Below, piece after piece: positions 1 through 6,286 of a stretch of 10,452 bases of DNA (its first letter is position 1; the number at the start of each line of letters is the position of its first letter). The stretch spans positions 1-10,452 of the forward strand of contig JAIPER010000091.1 of the NCBI GenBank assembly GCA_021737115.1, written 5' to 3'. The translations under genes were made by a program, and so were the position numbers. This DNA comes from Desulfohalobiaceae bacterium. Its GTDB lineage: Bacteria; Desulfobacterota; Desulfovibrionia; Desulfovibrionales; Desulfothermaceae. The notes beneath the pieces were generated by a model. The model did no database searches. It saw nothing but the letters and a program-made list of their open reading frames with translations, and had not been told where the DNA came from.

Positions 1-492
1 ATAAGCCTGGAAAGCGATCCGGAACAGGGAAGCAGCTTGCAGGTCTTTTTGCCCATTGTCCCGGATGAAACGCCCGGGCAGCGAGAGACAGCGGAAGAAT
101 CCAAGGAGTTCCCCGGCCAGGGTGCTGTCCTGCTGGTGGAAGATCAGGATTCGGTGCGTAAGATTGTCAAGAACATGCTCGAACATCTGGGCTTTGAGGT
201 GCTCGCCGCCAGGGAAGGGAGCGAAGCAATCGAGATCTTCCGCAATAACACCGAGGCCGTGGCTTGTGTGCTCACGGATCTCTCCATGCCGGGCATGGAC
301 GGCTGGGAAACCCTGGAGGCTTTGCGGAAAATAGATCCCGGCATCCCGGCGATCCTGGCCAGCGGTTACGACCAGACCCGGGTCATGGCCGGAAACCACG
401 AGGAACTGCCTCAGGGATTCCTGGCCAAACCCTACCAGTTGTCTGAACTCAAGTCGACCCTGGCCCGTATCTTACAGGAAAAAACAAGCTGA
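1..492 (+). CDS. Hybrid sensor histidine kinase, C-terminal end (ATPase tail plus receiver domain), partial
   Basis: The reading frame is already open at base 1 (ISLESDPEQGSSLQVFLPIV), so the gene starts left of the window. The first ~20 residues match the last strand of a histidine-kinase HATPase domain (the usual G-x-x-F-x-I-x-L-P ending). After a charged linker, a receiver domain runs from about residue 40 to 160. It shows the acidic pair E47-D48 (LLVEDQD), the phosphate-accepting Asp D93 (LTDLSMPGMDGW) and the conserved Lys K143 (LAKPY). In the family, the receiver takes a phosphoryl group from the kinase's own His or passes it to a separate Hpt protein. No DNA-binding output domain follows; the gene stops at TGA. 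The signal sensed cannot be told, because the sensor part is outside the window. It converges on the small minus-strand gene next door. Confidence 0.88.
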   Translation: MSLESDPEQGSSLQVFLPIVPDETPGQRETAEESKEFPGQGAVLLVEDQDSVRKIVKNMLEHLGFEVLAAREGSEAIEIFRNNTEAVACVLTDLSMPGMDGWETLEALRKIDPGIPAILASGYDQTRVMAGNHEELPQGFLAKPYQLSELKSTLARILQEKTS

Positions 493-543
493 ATCCGGGC
501 TGTTGGGTTCTATATGCCTGGCCGAGGCCTGAAGCAGCTTGAA

Positions 544-741
544 TTATTTTCGTTTCCTCTTGACCTCATCCAGCCAGGCTTTCTGCCTGGCCTGATACTC
601 TTCTTCGCTTTCCTTCCAGCCGGATTCCTCCGGGGCTTTCTTTTCCCGGGCATCCTTGCTGCGTCCCAGTGTCCGGAGATAGGCCATCAGCCTTTGAAGG
701 AAATCGCTTCCCTCTTTCTTGTTTTTGCCTGATCCGGTCAT
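544..741 (-). CDS. Small, highly charged hypothetical protein (65 aa)
   Basis: Family not recognised. The case for a real gene is its start: a purine-rich GAGAGGAGG lies 6 bases before the ATG at 741. A GTG at 744 is in frame but only 3 bases from that site, so ATG 741 is preferred. The product (MTGSGKNKKEGSDFLQRL...) is rich in Lys, Arg and Glu and has no signal peptide or membrane segment. Residues ~14-26 (DFLQRLMAYLRTL) could form an amphipathic helix; the C-terminal half is strongly alternating in charge and ends KRKRK, so a helical or coiled, soluble protein is likely. Stop is TAA. It stands alone between the kinase gene (convergent) and the ABC operon (divergent). A role in nucleic-acid or protein binding is possible but only a guess from composition. 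Confidence 0.6.
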   Translation of the reverse strand: MTGSGKNKKEGSDFLQRLMAYLRTLGRSKDAREKKAPEESGWKESEEEYQARQKAWLDEVKRKRK

Positions 742-747
742 CACTAG

Positions 748-756
748 CCTCCTCTC
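748..756 (-). promoter_or_regulatory. Strong ribosome binding site of the small hypothetical gene
   Basis: On the minus strand this reads GAGAGGAGG, close to the perfect anti-Shine-Dalgarno complement. Its 6-base distance favours ATG at 741 over GTG at 744. It is the main evidence that the small gene is translated. Confidence 0.7.
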
Positions 757-779
757 GTTTTTTCCCGATATGGCTTAAA

Positions 780-794
780 GCGGGCTTCGCCCGC
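780..794. repeat. Short GC hairpin between divergent genes
   Basis: GCGGGC-TTC-GCCCGC is a perfect 6-bp stem. Nearby, ACCGT-TC-ACGGT (around 817-828) is a second small palindrome. The 742-1020 gap between the two divergent genes otherwise holds only the promoter candidate and the AT palindrome listed separately. The function of the GC hairpin is unknown. Confidence 0.4.
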
Positions 795-864
795 AACCCA
801 TAAGGTTCCAGGTTCACCGTTCACGGTTAAGAAAAAGAAAAAAACCTTTGGGGAATACATTTTC

Positions 865-880
865 CTGTTTTTTAAAACAG
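865..880. promoter_or_regulatory. AT-rich palindrome, possible operator
   Basis: CTGTTTT-TT-AAAACAG has perfect 7-base arms. It lies about 40 bases upstream of the candidate -35 box of the ABC operon, a position that would suit a regulator dimer. No regulator gene is nearby to support it. Confidence 0.3.
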
Positions 881-917
881 TGATTCAATGCTAAGCGCCT
901 AACCGTCCATTCGATCC

Positions 918-947
918 TTGCCATAACGACAAGTACCTGTTTAGAAT
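918..947 (+). promoter_or_regulatory. Candidate sigma-70 promoter of the ABC transporter operon
   Basis: TTGCCA (918-923, 5 of 6 matches to TTGACA) and TAGAAT (942-947, 5 of 6 to TATAAT) are 18 bases apart. Transcription would begin near 954, giving a leader of about 65 bases before the first ABC gene. Identified by eye only. Confidence 0.45.
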
Positions 948-1020
948 GATTGGATTGGTCGCCACAAACCCAAAGCCGGACCGGGATCGGGACCGAAATG
1001 AATAAAAACCCTTTGTGCCC

Positions 1021-2799
1021 ATGAACTTTCTCAAAGGTTCCATCAGCCTGCTGGCACCCTATTTTTCCGAAAACAAGGGAATCATTCTGGTCGGGCTTGT
1101 CAGCCTGATCATCGTCGACGTTCTCCAGCTCCTGATCCCCAGGGTCGTGAAGCACGCCGTCGACGGGCTGACCGATCTGAGCCTCGGTCTCGGCCAGTTG
1201 CTGCTCTACTCTCTGGCCATCGTCGGTTTTGCCGCGGTCCTGGCCGCATTCCGCTATCTCTGGCGGCGGTGCCTGCTCGGGACCTCGCGCAGAATCGAAG
1301 AAGGGCTGCGCAACAGGCTCTTTTCCCACCTGCAGACCCTGTCCCCGTCCTATTTCGACCGGACCAGGACCGGGGACCTGATGGCCCATGCCAGCAACGA
1401 CATCAACCAGATCCGCATGGCCACGGGCATGGGGCTGGTGGCTCTAAACGACGCCGTTTTTTTAGGCCTGGCCGCCATCGGCTTCATGGGCTACATCAAC
1501 TGGGAGCTGACCCTGTATGTCCTTCTGCCCATGCCCGGAATCATCATCGGCACCAAGCTCCTGACCCAGAAAATGCACCAGCGCTATAAGTCGGTGCAGG
1601 CCTCTTTTTCAGAACTGACCGAGGCGGTCAGGGAACGGATCGCCGGCGTCCGGCTGATCAAGGCCTACAACCTCGAAGGTCTGGAACTCGATCGGGTCGG
1701 GTCTCATTCCCAAAACTACGTTCGGGAGAACATGTCCCTGATCAGAATAACCGGCGGATTCATGCCCATGCTTCTTTTGTTTTCCAACCTCAGCCTGGCC
1801 ATCTTTCTCTTTGTCGGGGGCCGGAAAACCATCCTGGCCGAAATCAGCACCGGGGATTTCGTGGCCTTTATCAGCTACCTCAGGCTGCTGACCTGGCCGA
1901 TGATGGCTATGGGCTGGGTGGTCAATCTCATCCAGCGGGGGAGGGCCTCCCTGGACAGAATCAAGATCGTCCTGGATACAGAACCCGAAATACGGCCTCT
2001 GGCCCCTGTCAGGCATCTCCACACGAAATTCGAAAAACTGAGCTTCGAAGCCGTGGACTTTGCCTATCCAAGCGACCCGGAGAGCAGGATACTGGAAGAC
2101 ATCAACCTGGAGCTGCTCTCCGGGGGCAGCCTGGGCATCACCGGACCTCCGGGCAGCGGCAAGACCAGTCTGATCCGGCTCATCCCCAGACTCTACGATG
2201 TCAGCCAGGGCAGGATCGTGGTCAATGGCCTGGACATCCGGCATATCCCCCTGGAGGAACTCAGGGGCCTGATCTCCTTCGTCCCCCAGAACGCCTTCCT
2301 CTTTGCCGGGACCATCCGGGAAAACGTCACCTTCGGCAGCCCTAACGTCACCTTCGGCAGCCCTGCGGATGAAAGCGGCCTTTACCGGGCCCTGGAGCAA
2401 GCCGCGGTCCTGGACACTGTCCAGTCCCTGCCCCAGGGGCCGGACACCCCCATCGGGGAGAGGGGGGTCATCCTCTCCGGAGGGCAGAAGCAGCGGATCG
2501 CCCTGGCCCGGGCCTTTCTCCAGCCCAAACCGGTCCTTATTCTGGACGATCCGGTCAGCCAGGTGGACAATCGCACAGGAAATAAGATCATTGGCAACAT
2601 CCGGCAGATATCCAGGGAGAAAACCACGATCATCATCTCCCACCGGCTGTCCGCACTGTCTTTTGCGGAAACGATCATCAGCCTGGAAAACGGACGCATC
2701 GTCGAATCCGGCAGCCATGAGCAGCTGCTGACCAAAAACGGCTTTTACGCCAGGATCGCTCGAATGCAGGAAATAGAGGAGCGGTTTAACGATATCTAG
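1021..2799 (+). CDS. ABC exporter half-transporter, subunit with degenerate ATP site (TM287/BmrC-like)
   Basis: A 592-residue type IV ABC exporter: a six-helix transmembrane domain (about residues 10-300) then an ATPase domain (about 340-585). Visible motifs are Walker A GPPGSGKT (375-382), Q-loop Q423, signature LSGGQ (485-489), Walker B LILDD and switch His H541 (IISHRLS). The residue after the Walker B Asp is D510 where active ATPases have Glu, so its own ATP site should hydrolyse poorly. In heterodimers such as TM287/288 and BmrCD this is the degenerate subunit, and it keeps a good LSGGQ to complete the partner's active site, as here. ATG 1021 is preferred over GTG 1015, although neither has a clear Shine-Dalgarno. 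A 7-residue tandem duplication follows the Q-loop. It ends in TAG, in frame with the next gene. The family exports drugs, lipids or peptides; the substrate is unknown. Confidence 0.92.
   Translation: MNFLKGSISLLAPYFSENKGIILVGLVSLIIVDVLQLLIPRVVKHAVDGLTDLSLGLGQLLLYSLAIVGFAAVLAAFRYLWRRCLLGTSRRIEEGLRNRLFSHLQTLSPSYFDRTRTGDLMAHASNDINQIRMATGMGLVALNDAVFLGLAAIGFMGYINWELTLYVLLPMPGIIIGTKLLTQKMHQRYKSVQASFSELTEAVRERIAGVRLIKAYNLEGLELDRVGSHSQNYVRENMSLIRITGGFMPMLLLFSNLSLAIFLFVGGRKTILAEISTGDFVAFISYLRLLTWPMMAMGWVVNLIQRGRASLDRIKIVLDTEPEIRPLAPVRHLHTKFEKLSFEAVDFAYPSDPESRILEDINLELLSGGSLGITGPPGSGKTSLIRLIPRLYDVSQGRIVVNGLDIRHIPLEELRGLISFVPQNAFLFAGTIRENVTFGSPNVTFGSPADESGLYRALEQAAVLDTVQSLPQGPDTPIGERGVILSGGQKQRIALARAFLQPKPVLILDDPVSQVDNRTGNKIIGNIRQISREKTTIIISHRLSALSFAETIISLENGRIVESGSHEQLLTKNGFYARIARMQEIEERFNDI
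2323..2364 (+). repeat. Exact 21-bp tandem duplication inside the ABC ATPase domain
   Basis: The 21-base unit at 2323-2343 is repeated without any change at 2344-2364. It adds seven residues (NVTFGSP twice, residues 435-448) just after the Q-loop, at the conserved TIRENV-FG stretch that leads into the helical subdomain. Most family members have this stretch once. The perfect identity suggests a recent event. Confidence 0.9.
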
Positions 2800-2871
2800 A
2801 CATTCAGGGTACAGCCTGCTGCGCCCCTGCAAGTCAATCGCACAATTTTAAAACATGTGCCTGAAGACCGT

Positions 2872-4836
2872 ATGAACACTGAATCCGAATTCTTTGCCGA
2901 ACAGCACCTGGAAGAAAAATACAACCTCCGGGTCCTGGGCCGCCTCCTGCCGTTTGTCAAACCCTACCGCGGACTGGTCATCATTTCAATGATCCTGGTG
3001 GCCCTGTTCACCGTATGCGAACTGGCCATCCCCTACTTCAGCAAGGTGGCCATCGACAACTTTATCGTGCCCGGATACCAGGAGTCCGGGCCAGCGGATT
3101 CCAAGCGCTACCTCCAGGTAGAAACCGGGCGGCCGGCGGTCGGCGAGATTATCAGCAGGCACCCCGGACTGTTCGAGAGCCGGAAGGACGGGGCCCGGAT
3201 CGAGCTGTCCGAGATCAACCGGCTCAGCCCCGGAGAAATCAAGGTCCTCAGGGAGAAGGACCTCCGGGGCATCAGCCTGGTGACCGCATTTTTTCTGCTG
3301 TTGATCCTGTTCAGTTTCATCATCCATTTCGCCCAGCAGGTGGCCATGGAACTGACCGGCCAGAGGATCATGCACCGTCTGAGAATGGCGGTCTATGAAA
3401 AGATCCAGACCATGTCCTTCGCCTATTTCAACCGCAATCCAGTGGGCCGCCTGGTAACCAGGGCCACCAACGACGTCCAGAACATGTACGAGTTCTTCAC
3501 CAGCTTTATCTCCTTTGTCTTCAAGGATGTCTTCATGCTCCTGGGCATCGCCCTGGTCCTTGTCTCCCTGAATTGGAAGCTGGCCCTGGTCTCCTTCAGC
3601 CTGCTGCCCTTCACGGTCTACGCCTCGGCTCTTTTTGCCAGACGGGCCAGGGACATCTTCCGGGTCCTGCGGATCAAGGCCGCGGAGATCAATACCAGAT
3701 TCTCGGAATCCATCGACGGAATCCGGGTCATACAGCTCTTCCAGCAGGAAAGGACCAGTTACCAAAAGATGCACGGTTTGAACCGGGAGAACTACCAGGC
3801 CGGGATCAGGCAGATCAGGATGCTGGGGGTCTTTCTGCCCCTGGTGGAATTCTGCGGCTTCCTGGCCATGGGACTGATCATCCTCTACGGGGGCTCCAAG
3901 GTCATGAACCAGTCCTTGAGCCTGGGCACCCTGGTGGCCTTTCTGTCCTATATCAGGATGTTCTTCCGTCCCCTGCGTGATCTGGCGGAAAAATTCAACA
4001 TCCTGCAAAACGCCCTGACCTCTGCGGAACGGATCTTCCAGATCCTGGACAACAAAAAGGACCAGGACCTGGCCGCGGTAGCTTCAGATCGGACCGGGCC
4101 AAGGATGGGCCCTGTGACCAGTCTAGAGTTCAGGAACGTCTCCTTTGCCTACAACCTGGAAGAACAGGCCCTCTCGGACATCTCCTTCCGGCTTAAACGC
4201 GGGGAGCACCTGGCCCTGGTCGGACCCACGGGCTCGGGCAAGAGCACCCTGGTCAGTCTCCTGGCCGGGTTCTACAGCCCGCAATCAGGGGCCATTCTCA
4301 TCAACGACAAGAATCTCGAAGAATGGGATATCGTGGAATTGCGCTCCAGGATGGCTCTGATCCTTCAGGATCAGTTCCTGTTTTCGGGAACGGTTCGGGA
4401 GAACATCCTGCAGGGTAATCCAAACCTCGGCCAGAAGGAGCTGGAGGAGATCCTGCGGGCCTCGAACGCCGAGGCCGTGATCAAAAAACTGCCCCGGGGG
4501 CTGGAAACCAGTCTGCAACAAGGCGGGGGATCGATATCCAGCGGACAGCGGCAACTGATATCCATCGCCCGGGCCTTTGCCCGCGACTCCGAGCTGCTGA
4601 TCCTGGATGAAGCCACTTCAGCCATCGATTCCGAGACCGAAGGCTATATCCAGGAGGCCATCCAGCGCCTGATGCAGGGCAGGACCTGCATCACCATTGC
4701 GCATCGGCCCTCGGCCGCCAGAAGCGCCTCCAGGATTATGGCCATGCACCAGGGAAGGATCATCGAGAGCGGCACCCACCAGGAGCTGATTGCCAGGAAA
4801 GGGTTTTACTACAGCCTGCGCAGCCTGCAGGCCTGA
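2872..4836 (+). CDS. ABC exporter half-transporter, catalytically competent partner (TM288/BmrD-like)
   Basis: A 654-residue exporter with an N-terminal transmembrane domain (about 25-380) and a C-terminal ATPase domain. Visible motifs are Walker A GPTGSGKST (451-459), Q-loop Q499, Walker B LLILDEATSAID with catalytic E580, and switch H611 (IAHRPSA). The signature is ISSGQ (555-559) rather than LSGGQ. It would sit across the degenerate Walker site of the upstream subunit, so the pair should form one active and one inactive ATP site. Between the first two membrane helices (about residues 60-135) is a long hydrophilic insert, as in BmrD/YheH-type subunits, probably an extracytoplasmic domain. 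ATG 2872 is preferred over GTG 2857; neither has a strong ribosome site. The gap to the upstream gene is 72 bases in the same frame, so the two are almost certainly one operon. Stop is TGA; a terminator follows. Confidence 0.92.
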   Translation: MNTESEFFAEQHLEEKYNLRVLGRLLPFVKPYRGLVIISMILVALFTVCELAIPYFSKVAIDNFIVPGYQESGPADSKRYLQVETGRPAVGEIISRHPGLFESRKDGARIELSEINRLSPGEIKVLREKDLRGISLVTAFFLLLILFSFIIHFAQQVAMELTGQRIMHRLRMAVYEKIQTMSFAYFNRNPVGRLVTRATNDVQNMYEFFTSFISFVFKDVFMLLGIALVLVSLNWKLALVSFSLLPFTVYASALFARRARDIFRVLRIKAAEINTRFSESIDGIRVIQLFQQERTSYQKMHGLNRENYQAGIRQIRMLGVFLPLVEFCGFLAMGLIILYGGSKVMNQSLSLGTLVAFLSYIRMFFRPLRDLAEKFNILQNALTSAERIFQILDNKKDQDLAAVASDRTGPRMGPVTSLEFRNVSFAYNLEEQALSDISFRLKRGEHLALVGPTGSGKSTLVSLLAGFYSPQSGAILINDKNLEEWDIVELRSRMALILQDQFLFSGTVRENILQGNPNLGQKELEEILRASNAEAVIKKLPRGLETSLQQGGGSISSGQRQLISIARAFARDSELLILDEATSAIDSETEGYIQEAIQRLMQGRTCITIAHRPSAARSASRIMAMHQGRIIESGTHQELIARKGFYYSLRSLQA

Positions 4837-4850
4837 AATACTGATCAAAT

Positions 4851-5052
4851 AATTAGATGTCAGCTTTGCCTCTGGCAAAGCTGACATATAACTATATATT
4901 TTTTTTAGAATTACACAAAAACACACGGCTGTCTGCGATCCACAACTGCCAGTTTAATCAGAGAAGAAACTCCATTTGCAGGGTCGCTGTCTCGCTGATC
5001 TAAAACTGGAGTCTCATACGAGGCCTGCCAGAGGCAGGGCTGACATCTAATT
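4851..5052. repeat. 202-bp segment bounded by inverted repeats (MITE-like), overlapping the end of pylB
   Basis: The left end (4851-4877) and the reverse complement of the right end (5026-5052) match at 25 of 27 bases, sharing AATTAGATGTCAGC then TGCCTCTGGCA. The left end continues into a full palindrome (copy A). The right end is a decayed one whose 3' arm no longer pairs fully. The middle (4908-5020) has no gene I can recognise. The right repeat contains the last two codons of pylB, including its TAG stop. No clear target-site duplication is visible, so this may be two independently placed palindromes rather than one mobile unit. Confidence 0.5.
4857..4906 (+). terminator. Rho-independent terminator of the ABC operon (palindromic repeat copy A)
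   Basis: A perfect 14-bp stem (4857-4870 with 4874-4887) around a 3-base loop TCT is followed by TATAACTATATA and then eight T at 4899-4906. It lies 20 bases after the ABC stop codon. The same palindrome recurs at 8778-8808. Confidence 0.85.
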
Positions 5053-6138
5053 TTCAGATCCGACCAGCCCCTGGACCCGCTTCTCGATCCAGGACCTGTA
5101 CCCGTCCCGGGATCCGGCCTGCAGGCCGTTTTCTTCCAGGACAGGCAGGACCCAGGCCGTGGTCCGCCTGGATTCATCGATGTCCAGAGTCGACTGGGCC
5201 ACACCGGCCAGGCCCTGCCCCGGGGGGATGATCGAGGTGACCACATTGGCCCCGGCCGCCAGTCGGGGGGGCAGCCCGTCCAGCCCATCCACATCCAGAG
5301 AGGCGGGGATGAGCCGGTCCGGAAAGAGCAGACGCAGGATCGCGGTGATCTGAATCTCCCGTTTTGAACCGAGACCGGCGACGCCCTCCAGGGGCGTGCC
5401 TTTCTGGGGAATGAAATTCATGACCCGGACCTGATCCGCATTCAGCTCCTGCATGGCCCGAAGGGACAGAAACAGGTCCTGATCCGTCTCCCCGATCCCG
5501 CAGAGCAGGCCTTCTTCAATGAGCAAACCCTGATCATGGGCCCGGTATTTGGTATCGAGGCGCTCGGCATACCGCTGATTGATCCGCAGCTCCTCAAACA
5601 AGAGGGCGGAATGGGTCTCCTGGTAGCAGGCGTACCAATCGGCCCCGGCCCGGGCCAGGTCCTGCAGGGCGCTTTCCGGGACCACCCCCGGGGAGATCAT
5701 TACCGGCAGCCCGGTCCGGGCTTTGACCTTGCGGACCAGGCCGGCCAGTCGATCGATGCCCTCTTGGCCGCGATCCAGGTATTCCGGGTCCTCCCCCATG
5801 GTCAGATCGATGAGATGGACTCCGGATTCGGCCAGATCAGCGGCCGCTTCCAAGACCTCGGACTCGGTTTTGCGGTAGCGAAGAGAATTGATATTCGAGC
5901 GCCGGTAATAGCAGAAGCGGCAGTCATTGCGGCAGTACGTGCTCAAATAGACAAAACCGTACAAGAAGATCTCCTGGCCGAAATACCTTTGGCGCAGGGT
6001 CCTGGCTGTTTGAAAGAGCCCCTGGAGCTGCTCCTGGTCGCTGATCCCGAGCAGGGTCATGATTTCTTCCCGGGTAAGCTCCTGTTCTTGCAGGGCACGC
6101 TTCAGGATGTTTTTCAGGCTGCTGTCTGTGGTCTGCAT
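5047..6138 (-). CDS. pylB: Methylornithine synthase PylB (radical SAM, pyrrolysine biosynthesis)
   Basis: PylB rearranges L-lysine to (3R)-3-methyl-D-ornithine, the first step of Pyl synthesis; PylC and PylD finish it. The radical-SAM cluster motif CX3CX2C is visible in TYCRNDCRFCYYRRSN (Cys 69, 73 and 76 from ATG 6138). The long stretch around it (FGQEIFLYGFVYLSTYC) and the TMGEDPEY and NFIPQKGTPLEG segments are PylB-like and separate it from its relatives HydE and BioB. Predicted length is 363 residues, usual for the family. ATG 6138 is chosen because GAGGA lies 5 bases before it; an in-frame ATG at 6150 has no such site. It follows pylSc on the same strand, but a large hairpin lies between them. 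It ends in TAG, the very codon Pyl uses, with an in-frame TGA 10 codons later. Confidence 0.92.
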   Translation of the reverse strand: MQTTDSSLKNILKRALQEQELTREEIMTLLGISDQEQLQGLFQTARTLRQRYFGQEIFLYGFVYLSTYCRNDCRFCYYRRSNINSLRYRKTESEVLEAAADLAESGVHLIDLTMGEDPEYLDRGQEGIDRLAGLVRKVKARTGLPVMISPGVVPESALQDLARAGADWYACYQETHSALLFEELRINQRYAERLDTKYRAHDQGLLIEEGLLCGIGETDQDLFLSLRAMQELNADQVRVMNFIPQKGTPLEGVAGLGSKREIQITAILRLLFPDRLIPASLDVDGLDGLPPRLAAGANVVTSIIPPGQGLAGVAQSTLDIDESRRTTAWVLPVLEENGLQAGSRDGYRSWIEKRVQGLVGSEN

Positions 6139-6143
6139 GTCAT

Positions 6144-6148
6144 TCCTC
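6144..6148 (-). promoter_or_regulatory. Ribosome binding site deciding the pylB start
   Basis: GAGGA on the minus strand, 5 bases before ATG 6138. It overlaps the alternative ATG at 6150, which argues against that upstream start. Confidence 0.6.
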
Positions 6149-6151
6149 ATA

Positions 6152-6196
6152 TATCCAGCTTGAGGCTCCGGACCAGGCCGGACCTCAATCTGGATA
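6152..6196 (-). promoter_or_regulatory. Imperfect hairpin in the pylB leader
   Basis: Three nested paired blocks: TATCCAG with CTGGATA, TTGAGG with CCTCAA, and TCCGG with CCGGA, around the loop ACCAGG (plus-strand reading). One mismatch and one bulge interrupt about 18 pairs. It ends only a few bases before the pylB ribosome site, so it could affect pylB translation, or serve as an operator. No U-run follows on the pylB side, so it is not a normal terminator for that strand. Confidence 0.5.
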
Positions 6197-6235
6197 ACAT
6201 TTAGTATTTTTTTAAAAAACCTTTAAAGAAATATA

Positions 6236-6286
6236 TCTCTAAAATCCGGCTGAAGAGGTCTTGTCTCTTCAGCCGGATTTTAGAGA
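6236..6286 (-). terminator. Perfect 22-bp stem-loop at the end of pylSc
   Basis: Arms 6236-6257 and 6265-6286 are exact complements around a 7-base loop. On the pylSc strand the stem is followed by TATATTTCTTT and further T-runs, as in an intrinsic terminator. The 5' arm on that strand contains the pylSc TAA stop (6280-6282). It would reduce or block read-through from pylSc into pylB, unless it is an attenuator or an mRNA-stabilising structure. Confidence 0.7.

Noticed and set aside
485..541. Inverted repeat CAAGCTG...CAGCTTG between the convergent kinase and small genes as a two-way terminator
   Set aside because: Arms are only 7 bases with a long loop and no real T-run, and they overlap both coding ends. 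Too weak to call.
1609..2832. Long minus-strand frame (407 codons) opposite the first ABC gene
   Set aside because: The plus strand here encodes unmistakable ABC motifs. Long antisense frames are expected in GC-rich genes, and this one has no recognisable domain.
2986..4008. Long minus-strand frame (340 codons) opposite the second ABC gene
   Set aside because: Low-complexity Asp/Gln/Gly/Pro-rich product, typical of an antisense shadow of a transmembrane gene.
4911..5294. Minus-strand frame running past the pylB end into the repeat segment
   Set aside because: Out of frame with pylB over most of its length, no ribosome site, and no recognisable family. I considered a gene remnant in 4908-5020 but found nothing to support it.
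5047..6138. HydE or BioB identity for the radical SAM gene
   Set aside because: The cluster surroundings (CRNDCRFCYYRRSN) and the neighbouring pylSc fit PylB better, and no hydrogenase-maturation or biotin genes are nearby.
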